In this document: piece after piece, positions 26,701 through 33,460 of the stretch
Position numbering within the stretch: position 1 is the first letter of the stretch
Layout: each line of letters opens with the position of its first letter
Assembly (NCBI GenBank): GCA_047619685.1
Contig: JBLHLC010000027.1
Location: 1 to 60,199, forward strand
Reading direction: 5' to 3'
Origin: JABDJZ01 sp047619685
GTDB taxonomy: Bacteria; Bacteroidota; Rhodothermia; Rhodothermales; UBA10348
DNA length: 60,199 nt
Made by a program: the position numbers and the translations under genes
Notes under the pieces: model-generated
The model's database searches: none
The model's input: the letters and a program-made list of their open reading frames with translations, nothing else
What the model was told of the DNA's origin: nothing

Positions 26701-27673
26701 CATCTTCGATGCCTTCGCCCAAGTGGACGCCTCCACAACTCGCAAGTACGGAGGCACGGGTTTGGGGCTGCCTATCTGCCGGCAACTGGTCAGACGCATG
26801 GGCGGAGAACTGAAGGCTCGCAGCGTTCTGGGTACGGGTTCAGAGTTTTCTTTCGACATTGACGTGGCGCTCGCGCCGGGGCCGGACCCCGTTGCTGTGG
26901 AGACGCCGGCGGAAGTGCGGGTCGTACTCGTGGAATCCAAGTCGCTGGTCCGCAGAATGGTGCGGTCCATGATTCGGGATTCGGTCGCCCAAATCTGGAC
27001 TGTGGAGTCGGTCTCGGAACTCTCGACGGTCCCTTTCGACGCGGATGTCGTGCTCCTCGGGTCAGTTTGCGATGCGGAGCCGGACAAATCCAGGGCCCTC
27101 GCCCAATCTCTGGTTCAGCCGGGGACTCGAATCGTCCGCCTGGGCAGGCTGGGAGAGCCCTGCCGGGACGTCTTTGAGCACTGGCTGCATCGGCCGCCAG
27201 GAACGAAAGTGCTTAAAGACGCTGTCCTGGGTATCCAAAAGAAGCGTGCCTGCGTGTCCGAGCCTCCGGAGGCTAGGCCGGTTGGACTCCAACCTCGCAT
27301 TCTGATAGCCGAGGACAATCCGGTCAACCAAAAGGTGGCCATGAAGATGATTGAGAGATTGGGCCTGCAGGCAGATCTGGTGGTTGATGGACAGAAGGCC
27401 ATAATCGCCGCAGCCTCCCAGGAGTACGATTGCATCCTTATGGATGTCCAAATGCCGATCATGGACGGCCTGGAGGCGACCCGCCGCATCCGGGCGGAAG
27501 ACCGTCCCGCCAGGAAGAGTCCCCGAATCATTGCGATGACCGCCAACGCAACCTCTCAGGACAAAGACGCATGCCTTCTGGCCGGTATGGATGACTACGT
27601 GTCGAAGCCGGTTCGCCTGGATGACCTTCGCCGCGTTCTGGCCGTGCTAAGACCTGCAGTTGAGCCCGCTTGA
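23747..27673 (+). CDS. Hybrid two-component sensor: propeller, histidine kinase, pseudo-receiver and receiver
   Basis: 1308 residues from ATG 23747, chosen because it begins a signal peptide (LLPLIALLASPWADAQA); the frame is open 120 bases further up. The periplasmic part (about 40-740) carries two-component regulator propeller repeats (DPSGLLWMATDQGLVYYDG) and a Y_Y_Y domain, then a membrane helix (WAVSLNLALMAAILLFG) and coiled coil. HisKA has MSHEIRTPMNGVIGM (His near 825); the ATPase has NLLSNAVKFT, DTGIGVP and GGTGLGLPI. A degenerate receiver lacking the Asp residues (about 1058-1155, ADVVLLGSV) precedes a normal one (AEDNPVNQ, LMDVQMP near 1232, VSKP). Resembles BvgS/HTCS-like sensors of Bacteroidota, often sensing glycans or nutrients; no DNA-binding output domain is attached. 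Confidence 0.9.
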   Translation: MSPIHLCKLVSSLLPLIALLASPWADAQASWIGTRGESSWQSVANHGELGRLRTVRLTAMDGLPTNMIKDLMRDPSGLLWMATDQGLVYYDGKNFETYTLANGLGSNFAKGVFMARTGRTFAITDMAVLEVHRVGGEFTFSEVASGSDVRKADQLYYPKFFFEDASSRLWGSDARGLFRLRPGQSPKLYILPEYSWPDSFTRTYRLVEMEDGRLVVSAEPGYLFVYDESGDTFVPIEMTADFGKIHDIEYRGGTAVLLGTDLGVYSVQLDGSGRIERLPSPKAVHELHFTEDGALVIGTSSTGLYILGSENTLRKVDAFTGSTVNGIISDDEGNLFVAGDDGMTIIYMPFFQALYSGPNSGLAPLSTTFEGDVLAIEAETAVRYHVALQDQRSVLVGPVTNMSAAASKGQAVWVGTSTGGVLRYIDRKKQFELVLDSDQPIKRIAVDAEGTAWILQIAGAGIVRVTADGTMSQITEGLPRVLNMVKVIGGELYLAGTGRTDYLHKFDRQSGTFQNLSDVQNTRWLHVVDLDFGANGDIWLGTDQGLLVQTSGGLEVPEGTGHLLGSTVTGVAVDEFDSVWFGIARGFFRYQGGNIAAFDLTDGLPNITAAVGSIHVDALGRAWLGSVTGHAVWQHPVSSLRPTPSPHIQRVSGNAEWDIAQNRLTLPNNGVANLYLTTPSFPSDGLEYRFSFDDGAEWHLADDNLIVLDGFSSGIYQIGVSSRQHGFGWSRPTSVTLTVRSSWYWSKWAVSLNLALMAAILLFGNNVVQATKKRREAERALRDRAVELTVAKKDLERTVTELERAKFAAEEAVRAKSAFLANMSHEIRTPMNGVIGMTSLLAETVLNAEQTEYVQIVRNSGQSLLGIINDILDFSKIDAGQLELDERDFSILEVLEDSIRTMSQSASSKGVELTHFVDLAVPRLRGDAGRIRQVLVNLLSNAVKFTEAGHVSVTVEGRATQDGRYRLTCLVEDTGIGVPAERMEAIFDAFAQVDASTTRKYGGTGLGLPICRQLVRRMGGELKARSVLGTGSEFSFDIDVALAPGPDPVAVETPAEVRVVLVESKSLVRRMVRSMIRDSVAQIWTVESVSELSTVPFDADVVLLGSVCDAEPDKSRALAQSLVQPGTRIVRLGRLGEPCRDVFEHWLHRPPGTKVLKDAVLGIQKKRACVSEPPEARPVGLQPRILIAEDNPVNQKVAMKMIERLGLQADLVVDGQKAIIAAASQEYDCILMDVQMPIMDGLEATRRIRAEDRPARKSPRIIAMTANATSQDKDACLLAGMDDYVSKPVRLDDLRRVLAVLRPAVEPA

Positions 27674-27730
27674 GCCCCGACAAGCATAGTGTGACACCCG
27701 GCTGGCACACCCGTTTGCGACCTTGCGGGC

Positions 27731-28579
27731 ATGAAGGACTACAACACCATTGCCGCGTTTGACGTGGAAACCACCGGCAAGAACCCGGCGGCAGACCAGA
27801 TAGTGGAGATATCGATCTCGACGACGACCAGTTCGGATTTGTGGGGAGCGCTTCAGGCGGGGGTGACCGATGACTTCCACGCTCGCCTGAAGCCGGATGT
27901 CCCCGTTTCGCCCGGCGCGCAGGCCGTTCATGGAATCTCGGACGCCGATCTGGCCAATGAGGCATCTTTCAAGGAGCTAGCCGACCAGATTGAGGGTTTA
28001 CTTATGTCTGCGGACATCCTCATGGGGTATAACGTCGGGTTCGACATCCGTTTTCTGGAGGCTGAATTCCAGCGGATTGGCCGCACGCTTGATTTGTCGT
28101 CCAAGCTGGTCGTGGATCCCTTGCGTATCTGGCATACCCAAGAGCCGAGAAAGCTGGAGAACGCCTTCGAGCGCTTTGTTGGCGGCACCTTCTCCGATGC
28201 CCACTCGGCTCTTGCGGATACCAAGGCCGTGATGGGAGTCCTGTGTGGCATGCGTGAGGAGTTCGACCTCCATGATTCCGGCTGGGATGAACTGGCCGAA
28301 ATGACCTCCCCGGATCGACGATTCTGGGTCGGTACCTCCCATCATCTGAAGTGGGAAGCGGGCCAGGTCGTGCTCGGGTTCGGGAAATACGAAGGACGTC
28401 CCCTCTTTGAGGTCGGACAACTGGACGCCGACTATCTCCGGTGGGTGCGGGAGTCGAATTTCCCAAAACACGTTCAGAACCTCTGCAAGGGGGCCGTCTC
28501 CGGAATCGAGGCGAAAGCCTTCAGGCAGAAGGTGGCAGACTTCTTTGGTGAACCGGAACCGGAAACTGCCCCTGCCTGA
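27731..28579 (+). CDS. DEDDh 3'-5' exonuclease (DnaQ-like) with C-terminal DUF3820-type domain
   Basis: 282 residues from ATG 27731, 57 bases after the kinase stop. The RNase T/epsilon-type exonuclease motifs are complete: FDVETTG (Exo I, D and E near 11-13), GYNVGFDIRFLEAEF (Exo II Asp near 103) and DAHSALADTKAVMGV (Exo III, His and Asp near 157-162). All four acidic residues and the His are present, so it should hydrolyse DNA or RNA 3'-5'. The last 80 residues (HLKWEAGQVVLGFGKYEGRPL, then DADYLRWV and NFPKHV) match the small domain often fused to such exonucleases and once called a quorum-sensing-regulated factor. Role inferred: proofreading or nucleic-acid repair. Confidence 0.88.
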   Translation: MKDYNTIAAFDVETTGKNPAADQIVEISISTTTSSDLWGALQAGVTDDFHARLKPDVPVSPGAQAVHGISDADLANEASFKELADQIEGLLMSADILMGYNVGFDIRFLEAEFQRIGRTLDLSSKLVVDPLRIWHTQEPRKLENAFERFVGGTFSDAHSALADTKAVMGVLCGMREEFDLHDSGWDELAEMTSPDRRFWVGTSHHLKWEAGQVVLGFGKYEGRPLFEVGQLDADYLRWVRESNFPKHVQNLCKGAVSGIEAKAFRQKVADFFGEPEPETAPA

Positions 28580-28657
28580 TTGGTTGAGCTATCTTTGGCC
28601 GCATGCGAGTGCATCGAGTTTACGACGTCCACCTACCACCAGCGGAGCACGCGGCAG

Positions 28658-28849
28658 ATGGCACTGCTCCCGCCCCCACCCGGTAAGCGCTTGGGCCTGG
28701 TCCTGGCACTTTTTATCGTGGGCTTTCTGGCCACCCTTGAGGTTTCGGCTCAATCTGCCCAGCGTTCCACGCAACCCCGGCCGACCGGGGTCTCAGCAGC
28801 CGAGCTTATAGCAGACCTGGCTTCCCAGGCGCAAGGACAGGAAAACTGA
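28658..28849 (+). CDS. Small secreted peptide, possibly the 5' remnant of a larger gene
   Basis: 63 residues from ATG 28658 (MALLPPPPGKRL); the frame is open back to 28580. There is a good signal-peptide core (LGLVLALFIVGFLATLEVSAQ) with cleavage expected after SAQ, leaving about 35 polar residues (RSTQPRPTGVSAAELIADL). Not recognised. The next feature, only a few bases away, is a GNAT lacking its N-terminus. The two may flank a deletion that removed the rest of this secreted gene and the start of the GNAT. Alternatively it is a genuine short secreted peptide. Confidence 0.4.
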   Translation: MALLPPPPGKRLGLVLALFIVGFLATLEVSAQSAQRSTQPRPTGVSAAELIADLASQAQGQEN

Positions 28850-28851
28850 AC

Positions 28852-29244
28852 GGCTGGACCTCCGGATATGCGCAGGCAAGGCCCGCGGGTTTTTCGGCCG
28901 TGCACGTTCGGCAGACCTCCGCATTTGCCGGCTGGGTACACCCGAAACCCGATTGGCAGGACGCTGAGTTGGACGAACTCGGATACCGACTTCCCCAGCG
29001 TCTCTGGGGGCAGGGCCTGGCCACGGAATTGGCTACAGGAATGATCTTCCACGCCTTCGCGGAGTGGAAGAGGCCGACCGTGGTGGCTCGAACGCTGCTG
29101 GCCAACCTTGGCTCTCGGCGCGTGATGGAGAAGGCTGGTATGACGCGCGAGTTCGAATTCGTCTATCCCCAATCGGTCCTCCCCGGATGGGCTGAAGAGG
29201 CCCGCAGGGCCGTACGCTACAGAAAAGACACACTTTCGGGTTAG
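28852..29244 (+). pseudogene. GNAT acetyltransferase lacking its N-terminal region
   Basis: The frame carries the C-terminal two thirds of a RimJ/RimL-type GNAT: AFAGWVHPKPDW, ELDELGYRLPQRLWGQGLATE (acetyl-CoA loop, the Q/RxxGxG/A-like motif) and LGSRRVMEKAGMTREFEF. The first candidate start, GTG 28900, would leave out about 60-80 residues of the usual N-terminal strands; the codons before it (NGWTSGYAQARPAG) do not resemble the family. With the N-terminal half of the fold missing, activity is doubtful. Best read as a 5'-truncated pseudogene, possibly joined by deletion to the secreted peptide gene upstream. If expressed from GTG 28900 it would give 114 residues. Confidence 0.6.
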
Positions 29245-29317
29245 TATTTCGATCTGGCGGCAAAACTCCGGTGCCTCCTTCAAGTAAGCCGGGTAGATCT
29301 TTAAACACACCAAGACC

Positions 29318-29794
29318 ATGAAGCGCTTGATTTCCTTGACGGTCATGACCCTTGTACTCGGGGTTGTATCCTTTCAGTCTGCATTCGCACAGGGCCGGGC
29401 AACTCCAGAGCAAATGCGCGAACGATCGACCGCACAGATCGATGAGACCATAACTGCGCTCGACCTCTCGGGCGACAAAGCCGAGTCCGTCAAGGCGATC
29501 CTGGTCGCGCAATCTGAAAAACGATTTGAGATGATGGGTGCCCGCGGCGACGGTCAGCGCGGAGGGGGCCAAGGCGGAGCGCGGCAGGGCGAGGGCGCAG
29601 CGGGTCAAGGGCAGGGCGCAGGGCGGCAGGGCCAGGGCGGTCGTGGCGGCATGCGTGAGCAAATGACGGCGCTGGACCTCGAGACCACCACCCTGCTAAC
29701 CGAGATGCTCACCGAGGCCGAACTGGTAAAGTACCTCGAGTTGGTTGCCAGCCGCCGGCCTGTCGGCCGCAGAGGGGCTGGCACCCTGAACTAG
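29318..29794 (+). CDS. Small secreted Gly/Gln-rich protein, Spy/CpxP-like organisation
   Basis: 158 residues from ATG 29318. Signal peptide: LISLTVMTLVLGVVSFQSAFAQ. The mature part has a helix (ITALDLSGDKAESVKAILVAQ), a low-complexity middle with repeated RQGQG/GQGAG units (about 78-110), and a second helix (ALDLETTTLLTEMLTEAEL). Two short helices with L-D-L-S type motifs recall Spy/CpxP periplasmic proteins, but the match is weak. Function not known. It is followed by a perfect hairpin at 29812-29839 and faces the cytochrome gene. Confidence 0.65.
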   Translation: MKRLISLTVMTLVLGVVSFQSAFAQGRATPEQMRERSTAQIDETITALDLSGDKAESVKAILVAQSEKRFEMMGARGDGQRGGGQGGARQGEGAAGQGQGAGRQGQGGRGGMREQMTALDLETTTLLTEMLTEAELVKYLELVASRRPVGRRGAGTLN

Positions 29795-29808
29795 CGTTTG
29801 GAGTTGTC

Positions 29809-31716
29809 CTACCGCACCACGCTGATTGGCGTGGTGCGGAGGCCACCGCGCATTGATCGCTCGGAAATGAAGTAGAGACCCGGAGCCACCCGTCTACCTG
29901 ACTGGTCGGTCAAGTCCCAGCCGGAGCCATCCCGGAGGACGCGGATTCGCTGTCCCAGGATGTTATAGACTTCGAGCGGGCCGCTTTCGCCCATGATTGT
30001 TACGTGGCTGCTGGCCGGGTTGGGGTATACCACGGGGCCCTCGTTTCCGCCGCCCGGGACCGATTCGGGCCTGGGAAATGCGTCTGAAGCAAGCGACGTC
30101 CCGATATCGAGTCTCAGGGAATCCATCAGTTCCGGGGCGTTTCTGACGCGGTCGTACATCCCGCCGAACCGATCTACTGCGTCCGTCTGATAGGTCCTCA
30201 AATCGGCGACGAAACGCGGGGCCAGACTCTGATATCTGAAGCGTACGTCCAATTGGTAGGCTCCCCTTGGCACACCTACCCGATAGACCACCACGTCTGC
30301 GCCCGTCCCTTCGCCCATAGTGGATGCGTTAAAATCGGCGTCCTCGCGGGCCATCCCACGGGGCTGCGTCTCATCGTACCACGGTCCGGTGCTCGTCCAG
30401 CCGGTCGGTGGGATACGGTTGTCCTTGAGGTACTGGGACGCGCGGAGCAGACCGTACACTGGCTCCCCAGCAGGATTGCCCATGATTGACTGGTATATCT
30501 GAACCTGATCCTCGGAGCGGATCACCGTCTGATGCGGCTCGAAGCCTTGGTCCAGATGGGTTAGTTCGCCCGTTTCGGGATCGAATGCGCCGGATCGGAA
30601 GGCCTCGGATCCATCCGGCCTCAAAAGCGCCAGGTCCAACCACGCGCGTCTGCTCGGGTAGCCAGTGGGGAGCTTGTGGCCCGAAAGGTTCTGAACCCGA
30701 ATGGCCACCTCCAGGGTATCGCCGTCCCATCGAGCCGACGCCGATAGCTCCGCGGCAGATCTGAGATTCCGCCGGGTCCGGGCAATGGTCGAGTCGAAGT
30801 GGACAGGATCGGCGGTTACCCCCAACTGCGTTCCGTTGTCACGTAAGATCGTCAGCATGTGGGCATTCCCGCCGACGAACTCGTGTCTATAGAACGGCTC
30901 GCGCGCATCTAGGCCACGGGGCGTATTGGAGATTGCGACCGCCGAGGACTCGGTAGGCATGTGACAGCCCTGACACTCTGAACCTTGGGCCGCATAGTCT
31001 GAGTTGAGCCACTCGAGGTAGGGCGTCTGCTCCGGCAGGCTGCCGACGACACTACCGGACTCGTCCACCGAGTTGGTGAACAGGGTGTGGCAGGTCGCGC
31101 ACAACGCCGAACTCCCCATGTGCTCACCGAACCGGGGTTCGTACCCGCTGAGGGCCAACATCGGCCAGGCATAGGGCTCCGTGTACGGACCGAAAATGGT
31201 CTGCTGGTCCCCGACCTCGAATCCGCCCGAGAAGCTGGCTTCCGTGCCCAGATTGCCCGGCTGAATTTGGTGACAGACTGTGCAGCTGACTCCGTCCAGG
31301 GCGAGCGGGTCCTGCAGCATCTGTTCGATCGAATATTTTGTGGCGCCGTCGGCCAGTGCCTGCGTCCGGCCCATGGGCGCATGGCAGGTGGTGCACTTGT
31401 CCTCGATGACCTCCTTCAGACCCGGGTTCGCTGCGACCTCGGCACTCACCTTCGCCAGCCAAAACGGATCCTTGGCCGCATTCGCCATCATGGTGCTTCG
31501 CCAGAATGTAGGCGGGGAAATGTCGTGTCCGTCGGCATCACGCAGTGCGGGCTCTTCCGGTTTGTCGGGAAGGTGGCAGCTTGCGCAATTCCCGGAGGCC
31601 GCAAAGAGGTCACTCTGTGCCCGGGGCAGGTCTGTGGACCGGTAGGTGGCGGCCAGCAGAAGGGCGGCGACTACTGGAACCAGAATCAGAAATAAGGGGC
31701 TTGTCGGCTTGTGCAT
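29809..31716 (-). CDS. Pentaheme cytochrome c with T9SS C-terminal domain
   Basis: 635 residues from ATG 31716. An N-terminal hydrophobic segment (LFLILVPVVAALLLAA) acts as signal peptide or anchor. Five CXXCH haem sites are visible: CASCH (about 44), CTTCH (about 105), CTVCH (about 143), CATCH (about 205) and CQGCH (about 246), arranged like cytochrome c552/c554-type domains. A beta-rich region follows (LEVAIRVQNLSGHKLPTGYPSRRAWLD), and the C-terminus is a sorting domain (VYPNPASSHVTI, LEVYNILGQRI, APGLYFISERS). Predicted to carry electrons at the cell surface or periplasm. A multihaem protein with a T9SS tail is unusual because haem must be attached in the periplasm before export. Upstream neighbour on the strand is rmuC. 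Confidence 0.85.
   Translation of the reverse strand: MHKPTSPLFLILVPVVAALLLAATYRSTDLPRAQSDLFAASGNCASCHLPDKPEEPALRDADGHDISPPTFWRSTMMANAAKDPFWLAKVSAEVAANPGLKEVIEDKCTTCHAPMGRTQALADGATKYSIEQMLQDPLALDGVSCTVCHQIQPGNLGTEASFSGGFEVGDQQTIFGPYTEPYAWPMLALSGYEPRFGEHMGSSALCATCHTLFTNSVDESGSVVGSLPEQTPYLEWLNSDYAAQGSECQGCHMPTESSAVAISNTPRGLDAREPFYRHEFVGGNAHMLTILRDNGTQLGVTADPVHFDSTIARTRRNLRSAAELSASARWDGDTLEVAIRVQNLSGHKLPTGYPSRRAWLDLALLRPDGSEAFRSGAFDPETGELTHLDQGFEPHQTVIRSEDQVQIYQSIMGNPAGEPVYGLLRASQYLKDNRIPPTGWTSTGPWYDETQPRGMAREDADFNASTMGEGTGADVVVYRVGVPRGAYQLDVRFRYQSLAPRFVADLRTYQTDAVDRFGGMYDRVRNAPELMDSLRLDIGTSLASDAFPRPESVPGGGNEGPVVYPNPASSHVTIMGESGPLEVYNILGQRIRVLRDGSGWDLTDQSGRRVAPGLYFISERSMRGGLRTTPISVVR
29812..29839. 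terminator. Perfect 11-bp inverted repeat between convergent genes
   Basis: CCGCACCACGC, loop TGATTG, GCGTGGTGCGG. It begins 18 bases after the plus-strand stop at 29794 and overlaps the last codons of the minus-strand cytochrome gene. It is a plausible shared terminator for the convergent genes, although no strong T-run follows on either strand. Confidence 0.45.
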
Positions 31717-31758
31717 CGAAAAGGCATCACATACCCCCGGAGTATCGACAGAGGATCC

Positions 31759-33177
31759 TCAGACCATAGGGCCGGAGCCCGCGTCTCCGTCACCGCCGTC
31801 TCCTCCCAATCCCTCCAGTTGAAGCTGGGGCGGCGTCAGGAGTTCTACCGCGGACAGTCGCCGCGGTACCGCATCGACCGGCTCAACCGCGATCACCTCC
31901 TTTGAGGAGCCACTGCCAAGGTCCTTGAACCTGCGAGCGGACACCAACACACGGGATTCCAGCGTCCCTGCGGCCTTGTTGTAGTTGCCGACGGCCGTGT
32001 TAAGGCCAGACCCAACTCGTGCAAAATGCTCGGCCATGACGCAGATTCGATCGTACAATTCCTGACCCAACGAGCTGATCTTGCGGGCGCTCTCTGCGAC
32101 CTGCTCCTGCTTCCAACCATACGCGACGGCACGCAGGAGCGCGATGAGCGTCATGGGAGTCGCGACGATCACATTGTTGTTGATCCCGTATTCGAAGAGC
32201 GTCGGGTCTGTCTGAAGCGCCGCGTAGTAGAATGACTCGCCGGGCAGAAAAAGCACGACCATATCCGGGGTGCTGTCGAACTGATCGAAGTAGGCTTTGG
32301 CACCGAGCTTCCGGATGTGCTCCTTCAACTGGGACACGTGGCGGCCTGCCTGGAATGCCTTCGCATCCGGGTCCTCCGTCTCAATGCCCTCCAGGTAGGC
32401 CTCAAGCGGGACCTTGGCGTCTACCACGATGATGCGATCTGCCGGTAGACGGACGATGAGATCCGGTCGGATCCGCCCATCGTCCGTTTGAACGGTCGGT
32501 TGTTCATCGAAATCGCAGTAGCTGACCATGCCGGCAAGCTCCACTACCCTGCGGAGCTGAATCTCTCCCCAACGACCTCTGACAGCCGGTTTCCGAAGCG
32601 CGTTCACCAGATTCGCAGTCTCCTTCTGGAGATTGGCCTGCGAGGCCGAAAGGCTTTTGACCTGTTCCGTGAGTGCGACGTACGCCTCCGCACGGTCCTT
32701 TTCCACGGCCGCGATGTGACTCTGGACGGCCTCGAGTGACTTGCCAAGAGGCTGAACCAGCTGCTGCATTTTGAGACGGCCTTGTTCAGTCCGCTCATCC
32801 GCCTGGGATACCAGGTGTCCGAACTGACTTTTTGCCAATTCCAGAAACGACTTGTTGTTCTGGTCCAGAGCCCGCCGGGACAGGGCGTCCATCTCCTTGA
32901 TCCATTGATCCTGGGCTTGGCGAAGCGTGTCGATCTTTTCCTGGTCCGCCCGACGCTCCACATTTCGTGCGGTTCGTTCTGCCGTCAAGGCCCGGTCGAG
33001 ATCTGTATTGGTGTCGCGCACGGTCTCCAACTGGGAACGCAGGTACGCCGCCTGCTCGGTGCGCTCGTTCAGAATTGTGCCAACGCGCGTTGCCGAGGCC
33101 CGCAGGAATAGCCAAGTCAGCAGCCCTCCCATAAGGATGCCCCCAATGCCCCATACTATCCAGTCTGCTGACCCCAT
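31759..33177 (-). CDS. rmuC: RmuC-family DNA recombination protein
   Basis: 472 residues from ATG 33177. An N-terminal membrane helix (WIVWGIGGILMGGLLTWLFL) precedes a long coiled coil (about 35-160). The RmuC nuclease-like core runs about 160-400: NLVNALRKPAVRGRWGEIQL, RIRPDLIVRLPADRIIVVDAKVPLEAY, VVLFLPGESFYYAAL, GINNNVIVATPMTLIALLRAVAYGW and ARKISSLGQELYDR, all family landmarks. The acidic VVDAKVP strand matches the PD-(D/E)XK-like core. RmuC limits inversions at short inverted repeats and was later linked to replication-fork defence. The Gly/Asp-rich tail (GGDGGDGDAG) is unconserved. It stands between the cytochrome and subtilase genes on the same strand. Confidence 0.92.
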   Translation of the reverse strand: MGSADWIVWGIGGILMGGLLTWLFLRASATRVGTILNERTEQAAYLRSQLETVRDTNTDLDRALTAERTARNVERRADQEKIDTLRQAQDQWIKEMDALSRRALDQNNKSFLELAKSQFGHLVSQADERTEQGRLKMQQLVQPLGKSLEAVQSHIAAVEKDRAEAYVALTEQVKSLSASQANLQKETANLVNALRKPAVRGRWGEIQLRRVVELAGMVSYCDFDEQPTVQTDDGRIRPDLIVRLPADRIIVVDAKVPLEAYLEGIETEDPDAKAFQAGRHVSQLKEHIRKLGAKAYFDQFDSTPDMVVLFLPGESFYYAALQTDPTLFEYGINNNVIVATPMTLIALLRAVAYGWKQEQVAESARKISSLGQELYDRICVMAEHFARVGSGLNTAVGNYNKAAGTLESRVLVSARRFKDLGSGSSKEVIAVEPVDAVPRRLSAVELLTPPQLQLEGLGGDGGDGDAGSGPMV

Positions 33178-33303
33178 GCCTTCGATGCCCTTTACGGTGA
33201 CGGTTTCCGAAAAGGTAACCTAGGGGCTACGGGTGCCACCTAAATGTCATACCCCGAAAGATCAATGTCGATGGGTTTTCCTCAGTCCCGGATGGTCCAA
33301 AAA

Positions 33304-33339
33304 GAAAACGCCGCCTTGCGAATGCAGGACGGCGTTTTC
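33304..33339 (-). terminator. Rho-independent terminator downstream of the subtilase gene
   Basis: Ten-base stem GAAAACGCCG / CGGCGTTTTC with further partial pairing inside (CCT..AGG). On the minus strand it is followed by TTTTCTTTTT, a strong T-run, so termination of minus-strand transcripts is expected. On the plus strand the T-run is short. Confidence 0.75.
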
Positions 33340-33406
33340 GAGGTCAGACAGAAACCTGGAATCGGACCCCTCTTCCGATCCCGGATCAATCCGTCAAACC
33401 CGGACC

Positions 33407-33458
33407 TGAGACAGTTCCGGTGTCTCACCCGTGTCTCACACATGTCTCACGTGAGACA
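33407..33458. promoter_or_regulatory. Cluster of TGTCTCAC half-sites (candidate regulator binding array)
   Basis: TGAGACA (33407-33413) is followed by TGTCTCAC at 33421, 33432 and 33443, spaced 11 bases (one helical turn), and by GTGAGACA at 33451. The last two make a perfect 16-base palindrome TGTCTCACGTGAGACA (33443-33458). Such phased half-sites are typical of dimeric DNA-binding proteins. Similar elements (GTGTTTCAC, GAGACAC) occur downstream of the sigma54-type regulator gene, so that regulator is one candidate ligand. The regulated gene is uncertain: rmuC lies downstream on the minus strand, beyond a terminator. Confidence 0.5.
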
Positions 33459-33460
33459 CT

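Larger units (their letters stand above)
33178..33460. other. Intergenic region with terminator and TGTCTCAC repeat cluster
   Basis: No gene. In minus-strand order it holds the repeat cluster (33407-33458) just after the subtilase stop, then the terminator (33304-33339), then about 125 bases leading to rmuC, which must contain the rmuC promoter. A TGGCACC block (33234-33240 on the minus strand) lacks a correctly spaced -12 GC, so it is not called as a sigma54 promoter. Confidence 0.5.

Noticed and set aside
33232..33242. TGGCACC block upstream of rmuC as a sigma54 promoter
   Set aside because: The following GC is two bases too close, so the -24/-12 spacing is wrong.
33407..33458. CRISPR-like array
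   Set aside because: Repeat units are only 8 bases with 3-base gaps and no spacers; a protein-binding array fits better.
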